Positions 14,299-20,184 of a DNA stretch of 21,407 nucleotides are shown piece by piece. The position numbers and the translations under genes are program-made. The notes below the pieces were generated by a model that was not told where the DNA came from, made no database searches, and worked only from the letters and a program-made list of their open reading frames with translations. The stretch is from JBNKDD01 sp050288085 (GTDB lineage: Bacteria > Chloroflexota > Anaerolineae > Aggregatilineales > UBA3940). Position 1 is the stretch's first letter; each line of letters starts with the position of its first letter. The DNA is taken from the NCBI GenBank assembly GCA_050288085.1, contig JBNKDD010000069.1:1-21407 (forward strand). Direction: 5' to 3'.

Positions 14299-15750
14299 CT
14301 ATTGAGCTGCTAACTCCTGCTGTGCACGATACTGCTCAAGCAGCTCGATACTCGGCGGTTCATTGACGATCACCTGGGCGTTGGCCGGCAGTTCTTCCGG
14401 CAGCACCGAGTCGATTGTCAGGAAGATATCGGCGTTGCCATGACAGTTTTCACACTGGCTGGCCTGCGGCGTCAACTGCTGGATATTGTGCGGTGTAGCC
14501 TGAACCCACGTAGGCCGACTGTTGAAGTTCGGCAGCAGGTTCGCCCCATAGAAATCGAATGAGGTCGGGCTAATCGGCACATGCCGCACCAGGACATACT
14601 GCCAGGGTCGCTCCGGCGTCCGGTCAGGATTAAGACCGATCTTGAAATCCATCCAGGACGGGTCGATCTCATAGTATGGGATGCCATCCGGCGTCTGCTG
14701 AACGTGGCAGTTCGAGCAGTTCTTATACTCTACCGAGTGGCATACCTGGCAAGATACGTCCTGCCCGTGAATGGTATGTTCTTCGATTCCGGCATCGGTC
14801 GTCAACGCCTCTTCATGGCAGGATTCGCACAGCGGTTCGCGGTCGCCATCATAGCGATGGTCCACGTCTACCATATCCGTGCCGTGCATTTCCGCCCCAC
14901 TATGGCAGTCCACACAGTTCATCCGGCCTTGCGATAGGTGAATGTCACCGGGAATACCCTCATTGCGCCCGGAGTATTCATCCTTAACGCGGCTGCCATG
15001 ACATCCGGTGCAGGTCCGGCTCATCGGCGGTGTCAGGACAAATTCGTGCCCCTCCAGCAGCCCGCCGCCGACACTGGTCGGCTGTGAGACGTGACACTGC
15101 CCACAAGTCGCGTGGCAGCTATTGCAATGGTTGGCTTCCATCTCTTCCAACGCCGGGTGATTCTCCGGTAAACTGCGCTCGTACAGTACCGTATCATACC
15201 CCGCCAGCGTGGCATGCAGGCTGTTCTCATGTGCAACCTGGATATCCTCGTGGCAGTCGCCACAAGCGCTGTCGGGTGCCTCAGAGGGATCGGTAATCAT
15301 CCCCTCGTGAGCCTGCTCCATATCATCAACATTGGTTCCGCCATGACATTCCGTACAAGAAACGTAGGCATGAACACCGGTCGTGACAATCCCCTCATCA
15401 ATCAGAACCTTCTCCCAGGCCTCCAACGGAGGCACATCACCACCTCAACCTTCGCCCGAAGAAGGTGACTCTTCGGGCTCAGCCTCGGTTGCCAGGGCTT
15501 GCAGGAGCGACGCATCCGCGTGGCAGTGCACGCAGGCTTCGTCGATTTCCGGTTTAGGAGTGAGTTGGATCGTGGCCGTTGGGCCAGCCTCAGCTTCGGT
15601 TGGCTCTACGGTAGAGGTAGGCTCCACCGTTGGAGGCACTTCTGCAATGATCTCGTCTACGATCTCCAACACTTCAGGCTCACCGGCGCAGGCAGTTAGA
15701 GCAAGCAGCACAAAAACAATGAGCAAGATAGATTTGTGAAATATTTTCAC
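14299..15750 (-). CDS. Multihaem cytochrome c lipoprotein, 11 CxxCH, with one in-frame TGA (candidate selenocysteine)
   Basis: Read through the TGA at 15447-15445 (codon 102), this is a 483-residue protein. The start is GTG at 15750, preceded by GGAG with 6-nt spacing; an upstream ATG at 15765 has no ribosome-binding site. A lipoprotein signal ends at LTAC (C21), then a Pro/Thr/Glu linker, then CVHCH at 73. After the TGA ten more CxxCH motifs follow, at about 132, 163, 209, 216, 247, 279, 308, 334, 345 and 433. Part before the TGA: signal, linker and one haem site. Part after it: ten haem sites but no signal, so it could not be exported and matured alone. Both parts are in the same frame and flow as one protein (SSGEG-TGA-GGDVPPLEAWEK). 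There is no other interruption. The TGA is either recoded as selenocysteine, a nonsense mutation, or a sequence error. A re-start at GTG 15435 with GAGGTGG upstream is a weaker alternative. Role: electron carrier outside the membrane. Confidence 0.8.
15419..15447 (-). promoter_or_regulatory. Candidate SECIS element directly after an in-frame TGA
   Basis: On the minus strand the TGA (15447-15445) is followed after 11 nt by a perfect 6-bp stem GCCTCC (15433-15428) / GGAGGC (15424-15419) with loop GTT (15427-15425). The distance from TGA to the apical loop is 17 nt and the first loop base is G. Both agree with the bacterial SECIS consensus as I know it: short GC stem, small loop with an early G, and loop about 16-37 nt after UGA. 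The stem also encodes the PPLEA residues, so coincidence is possible. Confidence 0.5.
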
Positions 15751-15751
15751 A
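15735..15751. promoter_or_regulatory. Palindrome over the cytochrome start codon
   Basis: TGTGAAA-TAT-TTTCACA, 7-bp arms with a 3-base centre, overlapping the GTG start at 15750-15748. Its TTTGTGAA octamer (15733-15740) also occurs at 15781-15788 and, inverted, at 15941-15948. It may be an additional regulatory half-site or a coincidence of codons. Confidence 0.35.
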
Positions 15752-15782
15752 GGGTACTCCAGCATTACAAAAACTTATTGTT

Positions 15783-15798
15783 TGTGAAGCCTCTCACA
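15783..15798. promoter_or_regulatory. CRP/FNR-type operator consensus upstream of the cytochrome gene
   Basis: TGTGA-AGCCTC-TCACA matches the consensus TGTGA-N6-TCACA of CRP-family regulators exactly. It begins 1 nt after the candidate -10 box of the minus-strand promoter (15800-15829) and so overlaps the expected transcription start. Binding there would normally repress. No CRP-family gene is in the window. Confidence 0.5.
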
Positions 15799-15799
15799 T

Positions 15800-15829
15800 A
15801 TTGTATATGGGTTTGCTTATTTTAATCAA
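15800..15829 (-). promoter_or_regulatory. Candidate promoter of the multihaem cytochrome gene
   Basis: On the minus strand TTGATT (15829-15824) and TACAAT (15805-15800) are spaced 18 nt apart, 49 bases before the GTG start. The region is strongly AT-rich. The -10 box is followed at once by the TGTGA-N6-TCACA site. Confidence 0.5.
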
Positions 15830-15909
15830 GGTCTAGCATAGTTTTCGAATATATGAATTTCTTAGTAAAGTATATAAGCAAATCAAATAAAGAGTACACT
15901 CTTGTATGC

Positions 15910-15939
15910 TTTACATTTGACCCTAGAGTTTGTTACAAT
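15910..15939 (+). promoter_or_regulatory. Candidate promoter of the LysR-cytochrome-HybAB operon
   Basis: TTTACA (15910-15915) and TACAAT (15934-15939), spacing 18 nt, 54 bases before the LysR start codon. The 12-mer TTCACAAACAAT begins 1 nt after the -10 box. Confidence 0.55.
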
Positions 15940-15993
15940 GTTCACAAACAATGTATTGCCTATTAGAGCGTCGGCATTGCATAGGAACCACTT

Positions 15994-16962
15994 ATGCTAA
16001 ACCTTCATGAACTACAAGTTTTCCTGGTTGCAGCCGAGACTGAAAACTTTTCAGAGACAGGGCGACATCTCAACCTTTCCCAACCAGCGGTCAGTATGCA
16101 GATCCGCTCCCTGGAAAAACAGTTGGGCGTTGAGTTGTTCTACCGTGCCGGTCGGCATATTCGGCTCACCGAAGCAGGAAATGCGTTGATTCCAATGGCC
16201 CGCGAACTGGTTAACCAGTCGATCCAGGTGGAAGAATCTATGGCCTCCCTCCAACATGGCGAGGTGATCGGCTTGCTCAAGATCGGTTGTAGTACAACCG
16301 TCGGCAAGTACATCCTCCCCAGGCTGATCGGTGGTCTGCGCCAACAATATCCTTTGGTACGGGTGCAGTGTTATGTCAGTAAACGGGAAGACGCCCTACA
16401 ATGGCTGCTCAACGGTGAAGCCCACATTGCCATGTCCAGTCTACAGGAGCCGCTGCGAGAGGTTGAATACCGCCCCTTCCTGGTTGACCGGATCGTCCTG
16501 ATTGCCAATCCCGATCACCGTTGGGCAAAAAGCGGCGGCATCATCACGCCAGAAGAGTTATTAGGGGAAAACTTTATTCTACGTGAAACAACTGCCGGGA
16601 CTTATATTGCACTCAGAAACGGGTTGGCCGAATTTGAACTCAGCCCACTTTCATTAAAAACCGTCATGACCCTGGAAAACTCCGAGGCCATCCGTATGGC
16701 CGTTCAGGAAAAAATCGGGGTTGCATTCGTTTCCGGGTTGGTCGCAGCCGAGTCTATCCAGGCCGGGACATTGGCGTCCATAGAAGTCGAAGGGCTGGAT
16801 ATTCACACCACGCTTTACCTGGCCCGCCACACCGGTCGCCCTGCCACCCGTGCCCAGACAGCTTTCTGGGAATTTGCTTTTGCCCCAGAAAATGAAGCCC
16901 TTCGCCAGATGCCGGAACCGTTTCTTAGTCTGGAGACACCTTCAGACAACCTTGCCAATTAG
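15994..16962 (+). CDS. LysR-type transcriptional regulator
   Basis: 322 residues. The N-terminal winged helix-turn-helix (1-60) shows the family pattern ELQVFLVAAETENFSETGRHLNLSQPAVSMQIRSLEKQLGVELFYR, split by a typical turn. Residues about 90-300 are the type-2 periplasmic-binding-like effector domain, with LLKIGCSTTVGKYILPRLIGGL as its first strand and helix; overall it is nearest in style to the CysB/CbbR branch. Such regulators bind a small molecule and usually control the divergent gene and themselves. Here the gene faces the multihaem cytochrome gene across 243 bases and is followed on the same strand by the octahaem cytochrome gene (ATG 23 nt after this stop), so it probably leads that operon. 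ATG with AGGAA 7 nt upstream. The inducing signal is unknown; sulfur or redox compounds are a guess from context. Confidence 0.92.
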   Translation: MLNLHELQVFLVAAETENFSETGRHLNLSQPAVSMQIRSLEKQLGVELFYRAGRHIRLTEAGNALIPMARELVNQSIQVEESMASLQHGEVIGLLKIGCSTTVGKYILPRLIGGLRQQYPLVRVQCYVSKREDALQWLLNGEAHIAMSSLQEPLREVEYRPFLVDRIVLIANPDHRWAKSGGIITPEELLGENFILRETTAGTYIALRNGLAEFELSPLSLKTVMTLENSEAIRMAVQEKIGVAFVSGLVAAESIQAGTLASIEVEGLDIHTTLYLARHTGRPATRAQTAFWEFAFAPENEALRQMPEPFLSLETPSDNLAN

Positions 16963-16985
16963 TGTTAATTGAGGGATTGGTACCA

Positions 16986-17993
16986 ATGAAGTTTACCAAG
17001 CATATCAGGCCCGCCATCATTGCTACACTTATTGTGTTCACGCTGGCCGGGGGGCTGGTCGGCCTCGCCCTGGCAGGCGATGGTGACAGCTCACCAGCTC
17101 CACAACCAGCCGTTCAAGAGCAGGAGCGCAACGATTGCGGTGAATGTCACCCGGATATCGCGGCTTCCTGGCATGACAGCCCCCACGCCAAAGCCTACAC
17201 CGACCCCATCTTCCAGGATAGCTGGGCTAACAACAACAACGATCCATCCTGCCTGGAATGTCACACCACCAACTACGACGTGGCAACCGGTGAATACCTG
17301 ACCGAGGGGGTGACCTGCGAAGCCTGTCACGGTTTTGCATCAGAAGACCACCCGCCCGCCACCGTTGACCTGAACCGGGCTAATGAAGTCTGCGGCGACT
17401 GCCACGAAGTCACCCAGGCAGAATTTCACGTCAGCCAGCACCGGGTCGCGGAATTGACCTGCACCAGCTGCCACTACTCCCATACCAACGGATTACGCGC
17501 CGGGACAGAGCTGGATCAATGCCTGATCTGTCACGCCGATGGGCTGGAAGGGTTTGTGGCACACATTACGCATATTGAAGATGCCGAGCTTTCCTGCCGC
17601 GACTGTCACGGTTACGTCTCGCCGCATACCGAAATCCCGGAAACCGGACTGGCTCCGACCGGCCACGACTTCCAGGCCAGCTTACGATCTTGCCTGGATT
17701 GTCATGAAGAGGGTATCGAACTGGTACCGGTCGGCGAAGATGCTGAACCCTGCCCCGACAGCCGCGACCTGGAAAACTATGACCTGGGTGGACGCGAGGC
17801 AACCCTCCGTGCCACGCAGCTCGAAAACGTGCTCCAAACCGTGCTGATCCAGCAGCGAAACCAATCGGCGCTCAGCCTGGTTGAAGGCGGAGGTGCCGGT
17901 CTGCTGATCGGTGCAGTTGTCGCCTGGATTGTCTCACGACGACTCAACGGTAACAACAAAGCTGATAATGGTGGTGAGACTGATGAAGGATAA
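16986..17993 (+). CDS. Octahaem cytochrome c, exported, with C-terminal membrane anchor
   Basis: 335 residues from the ATG at 16986, chosen because GAGGG lies 10 nt upstream and the signal peptide MKFTKHIRPAIIATLIVF then starts cleanly; a GTG at 16962 would add 8 residues. The signal ends near ALAGDG. Eight CxxCH haem sites are visible: CGECH 51, CLECH 89, CEACH 111, CGDCH 136, CTSCH 159, CLICH 179, CRDCH 204 and CLDCH 236. Near the C-terminus a helix (about 300-317, GAGLLIGAVVAWIV) followed by SRRLNG anchors it, leaving the haems outside. As known for cytochromes linked to HybA/NrfC and HybB/NrfD partners, it should exchange electrons with the ferredoxin-like subunit. Its stop overlaps the next start by 11 nt, which indicates translational coupling. 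Confidence 0.92.
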   Translation: MKFTKHIRPAIIATLIVFTLAGGLVGLALAGDGDSSPAPQPAVQEQERNDCGECHPDIAASWHDSPHAKAYTDPIFQDSWANNNNDPSCLECHTTNYDVATGEYLTEGVTCEACHGFASEDHPPATVDLNRANEVCGDCHEVTQAEFHVSQHRVAELTCTSCHYSHTNGLRAGTELDQCLICHADGLEGFVAHITHIEDAELSCRDCHGYVSPHTEIPETGLAPTGHDFQASLRSCLDCHEEGIELVPVGEDAEPCPDSRDLENYDLGGREATLRATQLENVLQTVLIQQRNQSALSLVEGGGAGLLIGAVVAWIVSRRLNGNNKADNGGETDEG

Positions 17994-18786
17994 GAGTATC
18001 CCCGTCAGCCGCCGGAAGTTTCTGGGAATTCTGGGGCTAGCCGGGTTTTCAACCGCAGCCGCATCGGCCTTGACGGTCATCCCAGAGGCGATCAAAGCCA
18101 GGACCGTCAGCGCCAGCAGTGGCGGCGAAGACAGTGACCACCGCTGGGTGATGGTAATCGACCTGGCTAAGTGCATCGGCTGCGAATATTGTGTCCGGGC
18201 CTGCCAGGCCGTCAACGACACGGCTGACGACATGCGCTGGAATATCCATGTATTAGATGAGACCGCAACCGGTAAAATCTTCCACATGACCCGGCCCTGC
18301 CAGCACTGCCAGGAACCGCCTTGCGCAGATGTATGCCCGGTCGGGGCGACCTACCAGCGCGGCGATGGGTTGGTGTTTATGGATTACGATCGCTGCATTG
18401 GCTGCCGCTATTGCATGGTCGCCTGCCCTTACGACGTGCGCCGTTTCAACTGGAAAAAACGTGAGGACGTAAATCCACACCAGACCGAGTGGGGTGCTGC
18501 TGAGGTAGAACGCCGCCCGCGTGGGGTTGTTGAGAAGTGCACCTTCTGCGTTCACCGCCTTGACCGGGGCTTAGAGCAGGGGCTCACCCCCGGCATTGAC
18601 CGGGCCGCTACCCCGGCCTGTGTCAATATCTGCCCGGTCGGTGCGCGGAAATTCGGTAATCTGCTCGACCCGAACTCGGAAGTCGCCCAGATTGTCCACA
18701 ACACACCAACCTTCCGTCTGCGTGAAGACCTGGGCACCGAGCCAAACGTCTACTATATTCCGGCAGAAGGGATGGTGACCGAATGA
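17983..18786 (+). CDS. Tat-exported ferredoxin-like subunit with four [4Fe-4S] sites (HybA/NrfC-like)
   Basis: 267 residues from the ATG at 17983, preceded by GGTGAG. A Tat signal, SRRKFLGILGLAG (9-21), directs folded export. Sixteen cysteines form four clusters: CIGCEYCVRAC (64, 67, 70, 74), CQHCQEPPCADVC (106, 109, 114, 118), CIGCRYCMVAC (138, 141, 144, 148) and C186/C189 with C213/C217. This is the pattern of HybA, NrfC, DsrO and similar electron-transfer subunits. There is no C-terminal membrane helix. It should pass electrons between the HybB-like membrane protein and the octahaem cytochrome. Both gene ends overlap their neighbours (11 nt with the cytochrome, 4 nt ATGA with the HybB-like gene), so the three products are made together. 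No hydrogenase or molybdoenzyme catalytic subunit accompanies it. Confidence 0.92.
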   Translation: MKDKSIPVSRRKFLGILGLAGFSTAAASALTVIPEAIKARTVSASSGGEDSDHRWVMVIDLAKCIGCEYCVRACQAVNDTADDMRWNIHVLDETATGKIFHMTRPCQHCQEPPCADVCPVGATYQRGDGLVFMDYDRCIGCRYCMVACPYDVRRFNWKKREDVNPHQTEWGAAEVERRPRGVVEKCTFCVHRLDRGLEQGLTPGIDRAATPACVNICPVGARKFGNLLDPNSEVAQIVHNTPTFRLREDLGTEPNVYYIPAEGMVTE

Positions 18787-20024
18787 GCACGGCAACGGCA
18801 AACCTGAAACACATGACCGCCGATCCGAAACAGCGGCTCTTCCTGATCTGGGTCATCGTCCTGGGACTGCTGGTCATCTGGGGCGTCGTCTCCGGCGTTT
18901 GGGTCTTTGTGAACGGCCTGGAAGTCACCGGCCTGACCGACCAGATTCCCTGGGGCCTGTGGATCGCGCTGGACCTCTCGGCGATCAGCCTGGGTGCTGG
19001 CGCATTTATCGTCGCAGCGATCACCTATTTGCTCAAAGTCAAGCGCTTCGAGAGCGTCGCCCGCGTATCCGTCTTAGGCGGTTTCCTGGGTTACTCCTCG
19101 GCGATGTTCGCCCTGGCACTGGATATCGGACGCCCGGACCGGTTCTATCACCCTGTGATCTACTGGAATGTGCACTCGGTGCTGTGGGAGATCACAATGT
19201 GCGTGATCTTCTACTTCAGCGTGCTGGCCCTCGAACTGTCCGTTCCTTTATTCGAGAGTCGACTGTTCGCACGCTGGCCGAATGCCTCCAAGATCGGACA
19301 CACGATCCACAAGTTCACGCCGGTGCTGGCCGTGATCGGGTTGGCCCTATCGCTGCTGCACCAATCATCACTTGGCGCGACCTACGGCGTGGTTGCGGCC
19401 CGTCCCCTGTGGTATAAGCCCAGCCTGCCGGTGTTGTTCATCCTATCGGCGGCGGCGGGCGGGATGTCCGCTACCATGTTCGTAACCCTGGTAACCCGCC
19501 GGATCACCGGAAAACGATTGGTTGAGGAAGGCACAGTACGTGGGGTAGCGGTCGTTGCCGGGGGAGCGATGCTCCTTTACCTGTATCTCAAAATCTGGGA
19601 CTGGGCAGCCACCACCTACTACAGCAATATCCCCTCCCGCGCCACGACGCTTGAACTGCTGACTCAAACCTCGCCCTACGGAGCGACCTTCTGGTGGATC
19701 GAAGTGTTGCTAGGTGGTCTCGTACCTGCTATCATCTACTTGTGGCCTCGCTTACGCCAGAATGACTGGCTGTTGATGCTGGGGAACGTATTGGCGATAG
19801 CAGGCGTCGTAATGCTCCGTTGGAACGTGACCATTTCCGGGCTGGTTGTCCCGCAGGATTGGTCACCGGGTGTGGCCTTTATTGCACCGCGTTTAGCATA
19901 TCACCCGACAATTTGGGAATTTGGAGCATTTTTTGGCATAATAGGGTATGCTTTACTAGGGTTGACACTTGGGCTGCGTTTTCTGCCCATTTATCCTGAC
20001 CCTGAAACAGATCCGACACATTAA
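18783..20024 (+). CDS. NrfD/PsrC-family integral membrane subunit (HybB-like)
   Basis: 413 residues with about ten transmembrane helices. It resembles E. coli HybB in motif order: PWGLWIALDLSAISLGAGAF, SVLGGFLGYSS, LDIGRPDRFYHP, WNVHSVLWEITMC, LLHQSSLG, PLWY, FWWIEVLLGGLVP and a C-terminal YHPTIWEF segment. HybB-like proteins bind menaquinone and connect the quinone pool to periplasmic Fe-S subunits, in some cases coupled to proton movement. The start ATG overlaps the stop of the ferredoxin gene (ATGA). It is the last gene of the operon, followed by a hairpin with a T-run. Without a catalytic subunit the direction (quinol oxidation or quinone reduction) cannot be decided; similar stand-alone cytochrome-HybA-HybB sets resemble Qrc- or Nrf-type modules. 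Confidence 0.93.
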   Translation: MSTATANLKHMTADPKQRLFLIWVIVLGLLVIWGVVSGVWVFVNGLEVTGLTDQIPWGLWIALDLSAISLGAGAFIVAAITYLLKVKRFESVARVSVLGGFLGYSSAMFALALDIGRPDRFYHPVIYWNVHSVLWEITMCVIFYFSVLALELSVPLFESRLFARWPNASKIGHTIHKFTPVLAVIGLALSLLHQSSLGATYGVVAARPLWYKPSLPVLFILSAAAGGMSATMFVTLVTRRITGKRLVEEGTVRGVAVVAGGAMLLYLYLKIWDWAATTYYSNIPSRATTLELLTQTSPYGATFWWIEVLLGGLVPAIIYLWPRLRQNDWLLMLGNVLAIAGVVMLRWNVTISGLVVPQDWSPGVAFIAPRLAYHPTIWEFGAFFGIIGYALLGLTLGLRFLPIYPDPETDPTH

Positions 20025-20069
20025 GCGATAAGCATCGCTTTTAATAGTGGTTTCTCTCCTCCTTGTCCC

Positions 20070-20098
20070 TCACCCCTCCCTTCCCCAGGGAGGGGTGA
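20070..20098 (+). terminator. Palindrome and likely terminator after the HybB-like gene
   Basis: A perfect 12-bp GC-rich stem (20070-20081 with 20087-20098, 5-nt loop) 45 nt after the stop codon, followed by ATACTTTTTAT. The CCCTCACCCCTCCCT sequence relates it to the repeat at 12179-12284, so it may be a repeat copy that also ends transcription. Confidence 0.6.
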
Positions 20099-20126
20099 TA
20101 CTTTTTATCCGAAATAGCATGATCAC

Positions 20127-20154
20127 GTAGGGGCGAGATATATCTCGCCCCTAC
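20127..20154. repeat. Perfect 28-bp palindrome with GTAGGGGC/GCCCCTAC ends
   Basis: The left half 20127-20140 is the exact reverse complement of 20141-20154, with no loop. The terminal octamers equal those of the element at 3950-3998. It lies between the convergent HybB-like and acyl-CoA synthetase genes, the usual place for such repeats. Confidence 0.75.
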
Positions 20155-20184
20155 CACACGGCTATCGCAAAAATCCCAACGCCG

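Larger units (their letters stand above)
15777..15952. repeat. 12-bp inverted repeat flanking the divergent promoters
   Basis: ATTGTTTGTGAA at 15777-15788 is the exact reverse complement of TTCACAAACAAT at 15941-15952. Each copy lies just downstream of a -10 box, and in both transcripts the sense strand reads TTCACAAACAAT. A second nested pair, TTTGCTTAT (15812-15820) and ATAAGCAAA (15874-15882), lies between them. The arrangement suggests a common regulator for both directions. Confidence 0.55.

Noticed and set aside
14299..15435. Ten-haem cytochrome as a separate gene starting at GTG 15435
   Set aside because: Although GAGGTGG precedes the GTG, this product would lack any export signal, without which cytochrome c haems cannot be attached outside the membrane. 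The frame is continuous with the upstream lipoprotein segment across a single TGA.
14299..15765. TGA read as tryptophan through an altered genetic code
   Set aside because: TGA ends several other genes here (at 212, 9080, 18786 and 20185), so a general reassignment does not fit.
16962..16985. GTG start for the octahaem cytochrome at 16962
   Set aside because: It would overlap the LysR stop and put eight extra residues before a signal peptide that begins properly at ATG 16986 with its own GAGGG.
18623..19024. Minus-strand frame of 133 codons over the HybA/HybB junction
   Set aside because: Antisense to two well-supported overlapping genes; no family features.
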